From Candidatus Hermodarchaeota archaeon (GTDB lineage Archaea; Asgardarchaeota; Hermodarchaeia; Hermodarchaeales; Hermodarchaeaceae): DNA of 64,000 nucleotides. Where the stretch lies: the NCBI GenBank assembly GCA_016839365.1, contig JAEOUH010000029.1, forward strand, positions 1 through 64,000, given 5' to 3'. Of the stretch, positions 49,366 through 58,866 are shown piece after piece (within the stretch, counting starts at the first letter, position 1; each line of letters starts with the position of its first letter). The notes beneath the pieces were generated by a model. That model searched no databases. It worked only from the letters and a program-made list of their open reading frames with translations, and was not told the origin of the DNA. The position numbers and the translations under genes were made by a program.

Positions 49366-52251
49366 TTACAAATTCCGTAGAACTTTGCCGACATTGGTTC
49401 GACCCGCACGGCGGGCGGGGATATACGTTCCAATACTAATTCCAATGAGCACAACCCCAAGAACTGCAAGTAATAATACCCAAGGAATTCCCAGTTGAAA
49501 AGGAATCACATATGGAAAGGGAAAGAGGCCTAGTAGGATAAACATTGAAAGCCAAGAGAAGAAGAACCCAAGAAGTAATGCCACTAAGAAAGATGTGATG
49601 ATGAGCCCTGCAAATTCGCCTACTATTATTGCACTTATTTGTCGCTGAGTACTCCCCACAGCACGCATAATAGCATATTCTGTTTGCCGTTCGCGCACAA
49701 TGATTCCGACAAAGAGAATGAGGGCAATAATGCTGATAATGACACAGGCTAAGAATCCTATAGACAAGAGGCTTATCACCCCTCGATTGAATAGATAGCC
49801 TTCTGGATAATCTTCTTCTAACGAGTAGGTCATGGGAGAGTATACTGCAGTTGGGAAACTAAGATCACTTACTTGTTGATGGACTTGAACAATATCCACG
49901 TTTGCATCAACTTCAGCTAAGATTAGCCGTGTATTAGTCATATTTCGATTGAGTAGGAAATCGCTATTAATTATTGCAAAAAGCTGCGATGATTGGAATT
50001 GAAATCCATTGGTAGGATCTGGAGGTCGAGAAGGATCATTGGGATCGAAATAGCCCAGTCCTGGTGCACTGCGACCTATCCCAGTAATTAGAAATGAAGT
50101 ATCGCCCAATACTCCACCTCCTTGCTGATGAACTGAAATGACTATCCTGCTTCCAATAGTTCTTCCAAGAACTCCTGCCAGAGTGTTGGGAACAATAATT
50201 CCGTCGGTGTGGTTTTGCAAACGTTGAAGAGCCGCAAACGGATCTTCTCCAACCATGCTTGAGAGGTCCCAGTTGCCGGTTCTAGCATAAGATTCAACAT
50301 CAATTCCGTAAAGCGTCAATGAAGTTGAACCAAGGAGCCCATATGTTGCTATAAATGCAGAAGCCGAAAGGATGCCAGGAATAGATAGGATTTCACTTGT
50401 ATGATTATGATGAATTGAATTACTTTCGACTCGCAAATCCCCTCCCATGAAATAGCTAACCTGTGTGAAGGCGTTATCTTGAACTGTTTGAGCTTCGACA
50501 ACAGCGAATACTGAAATTGAGAAGGTAAGGGTTAAAATTAAGAGAAGTGGAACGATTCGTTGACGACGGGTTCGCATACTCTTCTCAAAAATGAAAGACT
50601 TCTCCCCAAATAAAGGTCGGAACCCACGGGTTACTCCCGCTATGATTTGTCGAACGATACGAGACCCAATATCGCTAAAAAGCGCCCATACTACGACTGC
50701 ATAAATGAAAAGGATTGTCGCTATTAATGGAGTTACGGGGAGAAAGAGTAAAGCAATGATAAGAAACCCTAGCAACGCAAACACAGCAATGGCGTAAATG
50801 ATTGTAATGCCGAGGTCAGCTTCAACTTGAGGGGTTGAACCTACCATCGCTTCGTATATTTCAGCCTTGAGAAAGCTTCGAACAGAAATCAATGTGAAGC
50901 TCAACGGGGGAATAATGCATGTGAGAAATGCGACTAGCCAGGTTAGGGGCTCAAGTCTGACATTTACAAGGTAAGTGTAAAAGATTGATGGATTAAATTG
51001 TAAGAACCCTGTTGAAGCAGGGATTAGCGAGCCAACGAGAATGCTGAGAACTACCCCTAAACCAAGGGCTATTGTTCCAATAATGATGAATTCTAGTATG
51101 AAGGCTGCGTAGAGTTGGCGGAAACTGGCGCCTCGAGCACGTAGTATCGCCACCTCCGATTTGCGACCACTCAGAAAGATGTTGGTGGCAAAGATAGTCA
51201 AAAGAATAGAGAGTAAGATGGTTGGTAAGGTTAATACAGCCATTGTTCTTCGCGATTGGCTCGCTGCAATATACTGCTCCAGAAGAACAACTTGATCCTC
51301 ACCCCTCACTGTGATTCTCCCTGTGAACTGTAGTTCCAATTGAGCTTGTAATTCCCGGATCTCAGTGGGTACGTTATCCAATCCAGTCACTGCGATTTCT
51401 TGAGGATTTAGCTGGACAAGGAGTATTGGAAAGAGAGAATTGGCAGTAAGGGTATCCCTCTCAGTTGAATTCAGTTGGGTATAATGCATGATAATGCCAT
51501 CATTCCAACCAAAGACCTTTTCTTGAATAGATCCGAGATGATTTACACGATAAGTTCCAAGAGCTGATGAGAAGAGGAGAGAGTTGCTCCTAGTAATATT
51601 GTAAATACCCACAACTAGGAGATTGGTTGTATTGAAAGGTTGAATATCACTAAATGTTAGTGGTTCTTGGTAGATTGAAGCAATTGTAACATTGATGTAA
51701 GATCCAATCGTTATGGTTTGATTGAGAAATTCACTTGCGTCCTCAATGACTCGTGTACTAACTAGACATTCACCAGGAGCTAATTGGAAAACGCCATCGA
51801 AAGAAAATTGGGAAACTACACGGGTAAGAAAGGCATTTTCAACGAAAAAGGCTTGGAAGTCCTTAATTTCGCGTGTATAGGGATAGGGGAGGTACGTAGT
51901 TGATGAGTTCCAGTCAGTTCCATTTAGAAAACCTATAGACTGATAGAAGATGTCTGAGTCTCGATAAGCGGTTTGTTCTCTACACCAATTCTCAACCTCA
52001 TTGAGTAGCTGGGTATCGATAGGGAAGGTGTATATTTGTTGAATTCCATATTGGTAGGTATTTGAGTTAAAGTAATCAAGTGTTGCCACCTGTGAATCGG
52101 TATCAGTCCACACAAAAACAGATGCAACTAATGCAACCCCGATCATGATACCGATGAGTAAACTGAAGAAACGTGCTTTGTTCTTCCAAACACTATTACC
52201 CACATAGCCTGCTACATACAAGCGACTCCCTGATGAATTTGGAGAAACCAC
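49366..52251 (-). CDS. FtsX-like ABC transporter permease (MacB/LolC type), second copy
   Basis: 961 residues with GTG start. Same order as the copy at 45323-48328: helix FFSLLIGIMIGVALVASVFVW, outside domain of about 270 residues, first FtsX domain with SGRKSEVAILRARGASFRQL, helices, second outside segment and second FtsX domain with RERQTEYAIMRAVGSTQRQI and TYIPARRAGRTNVGKVLRNL. The sequences have diverged across their ectodomains, so the pair is an old duplication. Transcribed from the ATPase at 52278 and followed by the AbrB-zinc-ribbon ATPase at 48333. Confidence 0.85.
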   Translation of the reverse strand: MVSPNSSGSRLYVAGYVGNSVWKNKARFFSLLIGIMIGVALVASVFVWTDTDSQVATLDYFNSNTYQYGIQQIYTFPIDTQLLNEVENWCREQTAYRDSDIFYQSIGFLNGTDWNSSTTYLPYPYTREIKDFQAFFVENAFLTRVVSQFSFDGVFQLAPGECLVSTRVIEDASEFLNQTITIGSYINVTIASIYQEPLTFSDIQPFNTTNLLVVGIYNITRSNSLLFSSALGTYRVNHLGSIQEKVFGWNDGIIMHYTQLNSTERDTLTANSLFPILLVQLNPQEIAVTGLDNVPTEIRELQAQLELQFTGRITVRGEDQVVLLEQYIAASQSRRTMAVLTLPTILLSILLTIFATNIFLSGRKSEVAILRARGASFRQLYAAFILEFIIIGTIALGLGVVLSILVGSLIPASTGFLQFNPSIFYTYLVNVRLEPLTWLVAFLTCIIPPLSFTLISVRSFLKAEIYEAMVGSTPQVEADLGITIIYAIAVFALLGFLIIALLFLPVTPLIATILFIYAVVVWALFSDIGSRIVRQIIAGVTRGFRPLFGEKSFIFEKSMRTRRQRIVPLLLILTLTFSISVFAVVEAQTVQDNAFTQVSYFMGGDLRVESNSIHHNHTSEILSIPGILSASAFIATYGLLGSTSLTLYGIDVESYARTGNWDLSSMVGEDPFAALQRLQNHTDGIIVPNTLAGVLGRTIGSRIVISVHQQGGGVLGDTSFLITGIGRSAPGLGYFDPNDPSRPPDPTNGFQFQSSQLFAIINSDFLLNRNMTNTRLILAEVDANVDIVQVHQQVSDLSFPTAVYSPMTYSLEEDYPEGYLFNRGVISLLSIGFLACVIISIIALILFVGIIVRERQTEYAIMRAVGSTQRQISAIIVGEFAGLIITSFLVALLLGFFFSWLSMFILLGLFPFPYVIPFQLGIPWVLLLAVLGVVLIGISIGTYIPARRAGRTNVGKVLRNL

Positions 52252-52277
52252 TGGATGATTAGATCCGGAGGTCAGGA

Positions 52278-53012
52278 TTACTCCTCCTGGGAATCGCTTT
52301 CACGTCCATACATGGATGTATCTGTGTGGAGTCTTCCATGACGGAGGAGAAGAATTCGGTCGGCGGAGCCCGCAACTTCGGGGTCGTGGGTTGCAACGAC
52401 CACGGCTTTTTGATGTTCATGAGCTAATTTTTGAAATAACCTAATAATCTCAATCCCTGTGGCTGTATCTAGGTTTCCAGTCGGTTCATCAGCAAGAAGG
52501 AGGACTGGATTGTTCGCAATAGCTCGCGCGAATGCGATTCGCTGCATTTGGCCCCCTGACATTTGCGTTGGATATTGTTCAGCAAACTCACGCATTCCCA
52601 CTAAGTCGAGTAAATCCAGAGCCCGTGATATTCGCTCATATTTAGAGACATTAGCAAATATCATTGGTACCTCAACATTTTCACGGGCATTCATAATATC
52701 AAGAAGATAGAAGCCTTGAAAGACGATACCAATCTTGTCCCGACGGAGTTTGGAAAGGGCCCTGTCCTCCAAACCATTAACAGGTAATCCATCGATGCTT
52801 ATATCACCCGTTGTTGGCGAGTCCAATAATGCCATGAGGTTTATGAGGGTTGTTTTACCACTTCCAGAGGCGCCCACAATAGCGACAAATTCGCCTGCTG
52901 TAACGGAGAAGTCAAGACCCTTTAGCACTTCAATTTTAATATCTCCGTCCTCATATGTCTTGAAGACCTTGTCACATTGAACTATGATGGTTTTTTTGAC
53001 CAATCTCGACAC
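52278..53012 (-). CDS. MacB/LolD-type ABC transporter ATPase
   Basis: 244 residues. Walker A GASGSGKTTLIN, signature MSGGQMQRIAFARAI, Walker B LLLADEPTGNLD and switch ATHDPEVAGSADR are intact. The ATPase pairs with the FtsX permease at 49366-52251 whose start follows 26 bases downstream. It is the first gene of a four-gene exporter unit. GTG at 53012 or TTG at 53003 could be the start. A minus-strand TATA-like CGTTATAATC at 53029-53038 is so close that the transcript may be leaderless. Confidence 0.88.
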   Translation of the reverse strand: MSRLVKKTIIVQCDKVFKTYEDGDIKIEVLKGLDFSVTAGEFVAIVGASGSGKTTLINLMALLDSPTTGDISIDGLPVNGLEDRALSKLRRDKIGIVFQGFYLLDIMNARENVEVPMIFANVSKYERISRALDLLDLVGMREFAEQYPTQMSGGQMQRIAFARAIANNPVLLLADEPTGNLDTATGIEIIRLFQKLAHEHQKAVVVATHDPEVAGSADRILLLRHGRLHTDTSMYGRESDSQEE

Positions 53013-53157
53013 CGTTGTCCAGCAGCAGGAGATTATAACGTGTAAATGTGTTCAGCAATCCCAGTTCACGCTTTAAATTGCTGGCATGTACAACGTTCAT
53101 AATTAGAAGCTTCCGGTTGCTGCAGAATCCGTTAAATAGCCTCCAGCGTAATTCCAG

Positions 53158-54099
53158 TCAAAACTTTGATAATACTGATTTTCCAAAGCTTTTGATCTGA
53201 TTGATTTCCTGCCTATGAGGAAACATGAAGATAAGGTGCTCTACGCCAATCGCTTCGAATTCGCGTAACCGGGTTAGAATTTGATTTGCGGTGCCCCAAA
53301 GTGCTTTGGCAATCCGTTCTCGAAAGTCCTCAATAGAGATATTTCGTGTTTTAGCAGTCTCAACGACTGCTGCGTCTTTTTCTTCTTCAGTGTCAAATAT
53401 TCGTGTCCACAAGCCCAATGATTTCTGAATATCAGACATCTCTCGTCCATATTTCTTACATAGCTCTGCAAGCCGAGTAAAGCGGGTGGCAAGTTCATCC
53501 GGAGTGCTCATCCACGCAAAATTAATTCCGTCACCATATTTTGCCGTAGCACGAAGCATGAATTCTTTGCCATTTTGAGCCCCTACCCAAATTGGCATAG
53601 GTTTCTGAAGGGGCTTCGGGAAGGCAATGATATCTTCGACTTGATAGTGTTTACCGGTAAAGGTGAAACGTTCAGAGGTCCATATACCGCGGATGATCTG
53701 AATCGCTTCATTCATCTGGTCTATTCGAGTTTTAGCTGAAGGAAAAGGATATCCATAAGCCTTGTATTCGATTTCTTTCCATCCAGCGCCGATGCCAAAT
53801 TCTAAGCGTCCACCTGATAAGACATCTAAGGTGGCAGCCATCTTAGCGGTTAAAGCAGGATTTCGATAACTTTGACAAAAGACCATGCTGCCTACACGAA
53901 CATTCTTGTTCTGTTGAGTAAGTGCCGTCATCAGAAGCCATGGATCCAGGAGAATTCGATCTGTGGAATCCTTATCCAACATAAAATGATCTGAAAACCA
54001 TATAGTGGAAAACCCATTCTTCAACGCAACATCTGTAATAGCAGAAACATCATCGAAGGTATGCCCAAACTGAGGTTCGATCTGAATACCAAATTTCAA
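53158..54099 (-). CDS. LLM-class F420-dependent oxidoreductase
   Basis: 313 residues from a TTG with GGTGATAAGA upstream. The luciferase-like barrel has FSTIWFSDHFMLDKDSTDRI at the start, VGSMVFCQSYRNPALTAKMAATLDVLSGGRLEFGIGAGWKEIEY and IPKPLQKPMPIWVGAQNGKEFM-like segment (IIAFPKPLQKPMPIWVGA). These are the conserved flavin/F420 contact parts of the bacterial luciferase family. Archaeal members mostly use F420. Substrate unknown. It is divergent from tldD, with a 117-base gap containing a TATA-like ACTATAAATTTGC. Confidence 0.85.
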   Translation of the reverse strand: MKFGIQIEPQFGHTFDDVSAITDVALKNGFSTIWFSDHFMLDKDSTDRILLDPWLLMTALTQQNKNVRVGSMVFCQSYRNPALTAKMAATLDVLSGGRLEFGIGAGWKEIEYKAYGYPFPSAKTRIDQMNEAIQIIRGIWTSERFTFTGKHYQVEDIIAFPKPLQKPMPIWVGAQNGKEFMLRATAKYGDGINFAWMSTPDELATRFTRLAELCKKYGREMSDIQKSLGLWTRIFDTEEEKDAAVVETAKTRNISIEDFRERIAKALWGTANQILTRLREFEAIGVEHLIFMFPHRQEINQIKSFGKSVLSKF

Positions 54100-54216
54100 T
54101 TCTTATCACCAGCCTGCATATATCAAGAGTAATTTCAAACACGGTTGGTGAGTTCGGCTTAAATACTATAAATTTGCTAGCCCTGACCAACTGCTTTCAT
54201 TTAAGGTGCTTACTGC

Positions 54217-55653
54217 ATGCTTGAAAAACTCCAAGCTGCTGTCTCGTTGGGTGAAAAATTAGGGGCAGATTTTGTCGAAGCCCGTTTTGATGATTTGACC
54301 TTGCGCACGTTACGTCGAATTAAGACGAAGAAAGACGATACCTGGAAAGACATCATGTTAAAGTCTCGAACAGGAACTGGAATTATTTGCTACTTCGATG
54401 GCACCCCTGGTTATTCCTTTACCGCAAGCGAGGATCTAAAGGACATTGAAGAAACGGTTACTCGCGCTTATGGAATGGCAAAAGCCGCCTCTACAGCAGC
54501 CACCCTAAAACTCGACTTTGATAGAAGACCTACTGTAAAAAGTCGGTCCAGTGATTCACTTTCTGTGAAAATACATCCAAAGACCAAAGGGCAAGATTAC
54601 AAGATGGACTTGATCAACCGAATGGTAGACACGGCCTTTGATGTTGGAAAGGAAATTGAAAACATTACAGGCGCTTATGGTGAACTGACTGGTCAAAAGC
54701 TCTTCACCAATAGCGAAGCATCAATAATCAAATGGGAATTTCTTCTGGTTGACATGATGTGCCGGGTCACTTCCAAAGCGTCCTCAGGTGCTCTCGTCTT
54801 TGGATCTGAACGGAATGCAGGAAGCCTTGGGCTTGAAGCATATAATCGAAAAGGAAGCACGCCAGAAGAAGTCGGGAAAAAAGCTGCAATGTTTGCAGCA
54901 GAACAAATTCAAGCGAAACCCTGCCCAGCAGGGAAGTTTGCAACCCTCATTGATAATGAACTGGCAGGAGTTCTAGCTCATGAGAGCTTTGGCCACCTCA
55001 GTGAAGCTGATTTCGTTACCATGGGGGCCTCACCCTTAGCAGGGAAAATCGGTAATATGCTTGGAACTAAACATGCGACAATTGTAGATGGAGGGAACCC
55101 CGATATCAAAAAGGAGGGAGGTATGTGGTTACCCTTCGATGATCAGGGCATTCGAGCAAATATGACAACGATTCTTGACCGGGGAATATTCAAACATTAT
55201 CTCCATAACCGTGGCACCGCACAACAATTAGAGCAGGAACCAACAGGTAATTGCCGAGCAGTGCACTTCGGTTTCATGCCCATTCCGCGTATGACAAATA
55301 CCTACTTCAAGCCAGGGGATCTTACTGAAGAAGAGGCCCTTGAACAATTAGGAACGGGTATTTACGCGATTCAAACCTCAGGTGGACAGGTGGAAAGAGA
55401 TGGGAGTTTTCTGTTTAAGGCTGACAGAGGATATTGGGTTGAACATGGCGAAATCCAACACCCAATCCTTGAAGTCTCATTATCTGGCAACATCTTGGAA
55501 CTCTTACAACATATTGAAGGTGCTACACGTGACATCGGTTTATGGGGCTCGTACTTTGGCGGATGTGGGAAATTCGGGCAATATCCACTCCCCGCAGGAA
55601 TTGGAGGACCTAAACTTCTCATTCAAAATGTAACCTTTGGAGGAAAAGCATAG
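54217..55653 (+). CDS. tldD: TldD-type metalloprotease subunit
   Basis: 478 residues. The zinc-binding motif is GVLAHESFGHLSEADF (HExxxH), followed by GGMWLPFDDQGI and a conserved C-terminal domain with GEIQHPI and GNILELLQHIEGATRDIGL. TldD and TldE form a heterodimer that cleaves unfolded or modified peptides, with the active site in TldD. AAGGTGC is 9 bases upstream of ATG. The TldE gene follows 16 bases later in an operon. Confidence 0.93.
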   Translation: MLEKLQAAVSLGEKLGADFVEARFDDLTLRTLRRIKTKKDDTWKDIMLKSRTGTGIICYFDGTPGYSFTASEDLKDIEETVTRAYGMAKAASTAATLKLDFDRRPTVKSRSSDSLSVKIHPKTKGQDYKMDLINRMVDTAFDVGKEIENITGAYGELTGQKLFTNSEASIIKWEFLLVDMMCRVTSKASSGALVFGSERNAGSLGLEAYNRKGSTPEEVGKKAAMFAAEQIQAKPCPAGKFATLIDNELAGVLAHESFGHLSEADFVTMGASPLAGKIGNMLGTKHATIVDGGNPDIKKEGGMWLPFDDQGIRANMTTILDRGIFKHYLHNRGTAQQLEQEPTGNCRAVHFGFMPIPRMTNTYFKPGDLTEEEALEQLGTGIYAIQTSGGQVERDGSFLFKADRGYWVEHGEIQHPILEVSLSGNILELLQHIEGATRDIGLWGSYFGGCGKFGQYPLPAGIGGPKLLIQNVTFGGKA

Positions 55654-55669
55654 GAGGAGGTTCCAAGGT

Positions 55670-57061
55670 ATGGAATTCGATGAAATCAAGGATGCCTTAT
55701 TATCTGAAGTTGATACAGGCTTAAAATTTGCGAATTCTTTGGACAAAGCGGCTGAATTTGAAATCTACCTTTACTATCGAAGTAAATCGAATGTTGAAAT
55801 TAAGCAAGGCGTTGTCGAAGCGACGGACGGCATAGTCGCAGGCACCGCTGTGCGTGCCACCCGAGATCAGAAACTAAGTTTTGCATCCTCAAGTGGCATC
55901 TCATCTAATCACGTCAAAAGGGCCTTGCAGGATGCCATTTCGAGCTTGAAAGCAACCTCTGAAAAAGATACTCGGTTTAAGGGATTTTGCGAACCCAAAC
56001 CTCCAGGAAAAGAAGGTAAATTCGCCCCTGAGATCTTAGAGCTTACAACTGACGACTTGGTAGGATATTCACTCCAATTGATAGGTAATATGACTAAGGC
56101 CAATGGAAGACTTCTAGCCGCTGTTGGATGTGAGAAGACCTGGGGTGGCTTCGCTATTGGGAATTCACTGGGCCTTCAACAGGCTTCTACATCGGCACAT
56201 AATGCCTGCAGTGCCTATGCAATGGCTATTGATGGGGAAGAACGAAGGACCGGTTCAGAAGAACTAGTTACCCGCGATAAAGCCTTAGACGTCTCTGGCA
56301 TAGGCGAAAAAGCGGCAGAAAAGGCCCTTAGCCTACTTGGTGCCAAGAAATTGGGGCAAACGACAACCCTTCCCACATTATGGGTGCCATGGGCTGCAGC
56401 GAGTTATATCCTTTCAAGTCTTCAGCAGGCTACCAAAGGGTCTACTGTTGTGGAGGGCTTATCACCTCTCCGGGAAAAACAAGGTGAAAAAATTGCTCAT
56501 CCTAATTTTTCACTAGTTGATGATGGTCAAAACCCATTAGGAATTGAGACTGAAGCCATTGATGCTGAAGGCCATCCCCAAGGTCGAACTGTGATTGTTA
56601 AGAATGGAATGCTGAAAAGCTTCATTTTTGATTCATATTATGGACGGATTGCTGGAAAAGCTTCGACTGGTAATTGTGCACGTTCCGGAGGACCGTTTGG
56701 TTCACGTTTGCCATATGAAGATGCACCTTCGATTTTTAGTAAGAACTTAGAAGTGGCAGCAGGAAAGCAGTCGGAGGAGGAGCTAATCGCATCCATTGAT
56801 GGTCAGGGATTGTTGATTACTGACATCCCCATCGGAATTTTTCATAGCTCGGTTGAAACGGGTGAATTTTCAGCTGTTGCTAGTTCAGTATTTCTCATCG
56901 AGGATGGCGAGAAAAAACGACCATTGGAACCTGTGTCAATTGCAGGAAACTTCTACAAGGGGCTAGAACAACTTCTCGGTGTCGGTAATAACATTGAAAT
57001 CACTTCACTCTTTGTAACAACTCCCAGCTTACTCATCGATGGGATTTCGGTAACGGGGTAG
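55670..57061 (+). CDS. tldE: TldE/PmbA-like metalloprotease partner
   Basis: 463 residues from ATG 55670, preceded by AGGAGGAGG. Family parts are VEIKQGVVEATDGIVAGTAVRA, LSFASSSGISSNH, DDGQNPLGIETEAIDAEGHP and GNCARSGGPFGSRLP. The HExxxH zinc motif is absent, as expected for the TldE partner. It assembles with TldD to form the peptidase. The tight TldD-TldE spacing shows co-expression. Confidence 0.92.
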   Translation: MEFDEIKDALLSEVDTGLKFANSLDKAAEFEIYLYYRSKSNVEIKQGVVEATDGIVAGTAVRATRDQKLSFASSSGISSNHVKRALQDAISSLKATSEKDTRFKGFCEPKPPGKEGKFAPEILELTTDDLVGYSLQLIGNMTKANGRLLAAVGCEKTWGGFAIGNSLGLQQASTSAHNACSAYAMAIDGEERRTGSEELVTRDKALDVSGIGEKAAEKALSLLGAKKLGQTTTLPTLWVPWAAASYILSSLQQATKGSTVVEGLSPLREKQGEKIAHPNFSLVDDGQNPLGIETEAIDAEGHPQGRTVIVKNGMLKSFIFDSYYGRIAGKASTGNCARSGGPFGSRLPYEDAPSIFSKNLEVAAGKQSEEELIASIDGQGLLITDIPIGIFHSSVETGEFSAVASSVFLIEDGEKKRPLEPVSIAGNFYKGLEQLLGVGNNIEITSLFVTTPSLLIDGISVTG

Positions 57062-57163
57062 ACAGCCCTTTCAGACTTATGCTATTATTTTTGCCAACCC
57101 CTGTGAACCGATAGTTTTATCGAAGTTAACACCACCGATTCCTTTTGAGGAGCCTGCATACCC

Positions 57164-58195
57164 ATGTCAGATAAGTTATCTTCCATTGTATCTGAGGTCA
57201 AGGACTACTGGGGTCTCCGTCGCAAACAACCCATTGGGCAATTGGTAACCATACTGCGAAATGAGGGATTCAAATGTCCACATGTGCTCTCATCCATTGG
57301 AGAAGACTCGGCGGCAATCGACCTTGGTGGCGATAATCTCATTTTACTTTCCACAGATGCGGTCATTCCCGAATTAGCACAATCCAAACCTTATGTGGCA
57401 GGATACGCTGCAATCCTTGTAAACGTAAACGACATCTATGCAGCAGGAGGACGACCAATCGTAGCGATGGTGAATATTGCTTTCACTGAAATGAATGCCG
57501 GGGTGAAGATCATGGAGGGCATTTGTGAAGCAGGGCAGAAATTTAAAGTTGAAGTTGTACGTGGACACACGACACCTGATGCGCCCATTAATAGCGTCAG
57601 CGCATCAATTTGTGGAACTGTTCCCCGAGACTCCTATATCAGCGCCGGAGGAGCGCAGCCTGGGGACGACTTAATTCTCGCAGTGGATTTGAAAGGACGT
57701 ATCTCTCCTAATTACGAGTACGGGTGGGATACCAGCACACTAAAACCATCAAAGGAAATTCTGAAACGTTATGAAGCAATGCGTGTTCTTGCTCAAAAAC
57801 AGCTACTCACAGCATCAAAGGATCTAAGCAATGGTGGCATAATCGGAACAACACTATTGATGATAGAATATGCCCAAAAGGGAGCAACCATCGATTTATC
57901 AGCTATTCCCACTCCGAAGGAGATTGACCTCGCAAATTGGTTGAAGATGTACATTTCGACTGGATTTGTAGTCTCTACCATTCCAGAGAATGCTGAAACA
58001 GTATTATCCATCTTTGAAGGTCATGAGCTTTCAGCTCGCAAGATTGGAACTGTGAATAACACAAAAAAACTCAGGATTCAACTCGAAGAGGACATGATTA
58101 CTGTATTTGATTTTGCTCAAGAATCAATTGTAGCCCCTCCACCCCCACCTCAACTTAACCGTATTATAACTCGCAAGTTGAAGAAGGTAAAGTGA
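57164..58195 (+). CDS. AIR synthase-related (PurM/ThiL/HypE-fold) protein
   Basis: 343 residues. Motifs of the PurM superfamily: ILSSIGEDSAAIDLGG-like HVLSSIGEDSAAIDLGGDN, LLSTDAVIPE, ILVNVNDIYAAGGRPIVAMVN and KDLSNGGIIGTTLLMIE. The second domain ends with a proline-rich tail (PPPPPQLN). Members bind ATP in dimers and make purine, thiamine, selenium or [NiFe] cofactors; this branch (methanogenesis marker/MSMEG-like) is untested, so no substrate is assigned. It follows TldE by 102 bases. Confidence 0.8.
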   Translation: MSDKLSSIVSEVKDYWGLRRKQPIGQLVTILRNEGFKCPHVLSSIGEDSAAIDLGGDNLILLSTDAVIPELAQSKPYVAGYAAILVNVNDIYAAGGRPIVAMVNIAFTEMNAGVKIMEGICEAGQKFKVEVVRGHTTPDAPINSVSASICGTVPRDSYISAGGAQPGDDLILAVDLKGRISPNYEYGWDTSTLKPSKEILKRYEAMRVLAQKQLLTASKDLSNGGIIGTTLLMIEYAQKGATIDLSAIPTPKEIDLANWLKMYISTGFVVSTIPENAETVLSIFEGHELSARKIGTVNNTKKLRIQLEEDMITVFDFAQESIVAPPPPPQLNRIITRKLKKVK

Positions 58196-58263
58196 CAGGA
58201 GACCCTAACCATAAATAGAAGAAAGTTCATGCAAATGTATACGGACAACACAGGGTGAGTATA

Positions 58264-58866
58264 ATGGCAACCGAGAAGCCACCTGAAAAGGATTACGAAA
58301 CTGAAGTATCAAAAGCAGTAAAGAGCATTCAAAAAATAGTCAAAGACGTTATTAAAGAACTCGAAAATCAGCGCGAACTCAATACAACTGCAGAATCGCG
58401 TATTGCAGAATTAACTCGCGAACTCGCTAACAAAACAGCAACCAACGAGCGATTAGAAAGAACCATTGGTGAGTTGAAGGAATCAGCGGATCAGACAACA
58501 GATCTGATGGTGAAAAACAAAGCACTAGAATCTGAGCTCAACGCAATCAAGACTCAATTAGAAAAAATGTCCGACACCTACAAGGAATTAGTTACAGAAC
58601 AGGAAGCCACAATTCCCGTTCAAGAATTGCTAGCCCTATACATCGCATTGCTAGAGGATGTCTTTTATGCCCAACCACACGCAAAGACTCTGTTCCTTTT
58701 GCACGGTCGGAAGAAGGAAATGACCCGCGATGAAATCACTAAGACTGCAGGACATGAAGCGACGGCAATTAGAAAAGCGCTGGGAGACCTTGCCCGGGCG
58801 AATTTAATCGATTACAATGTAGAAACCGGTAACGCGAAATTAAAGAAGCGCCTTTATCCGACTTAG
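58264..58866 (+). CDS. Coiled-coil protein with C-terminal winged helix
   Basis: 200 residues from ATG 58264 with GGTGAG upstream (GTG at 58255 in frame). Residues 10-110 are a heptad-rich coiled coil (VSKAVKSIQKIVKDVIKELE onward). The end, about 115-200, has QELLALYIALLEDVFYAQPH and MTRDEITKTAGHEATAIRKALGDLARANLIDYN, a winged-helix pattern. It may be a DNA-binding regulator or a structural adaptor. Its TAG stop at 58864-58866 overlaps the convergent helical-protein stop by 4 bases. It could regulate or partner the tubulin-like operon opposite. Confidence 0.65.
   Translation: MATEKPPEKDYETEVSKAVKSIQKIVKDVIKELENQRELNTTAESRIAELTRELANKTATNERLERTIGELKESADQTTDLMVKNKALESELNAIKTQLEKMSDTYKELVTEQEATIPVQELLALYIALLEDVFYAQPHAKTLFLLHGRKKEMTRDEITKTAGHEATAIRKALGDLARANLIDYNVETGNAKLKKRLYPT

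Noticed and set aside
45323-52251. The two FtsX permeases as an assembly duplication
   Set aside because: Their ectodomains differ widely and the intervening ATPases differ in domain content, so this is a genuine old duplication.
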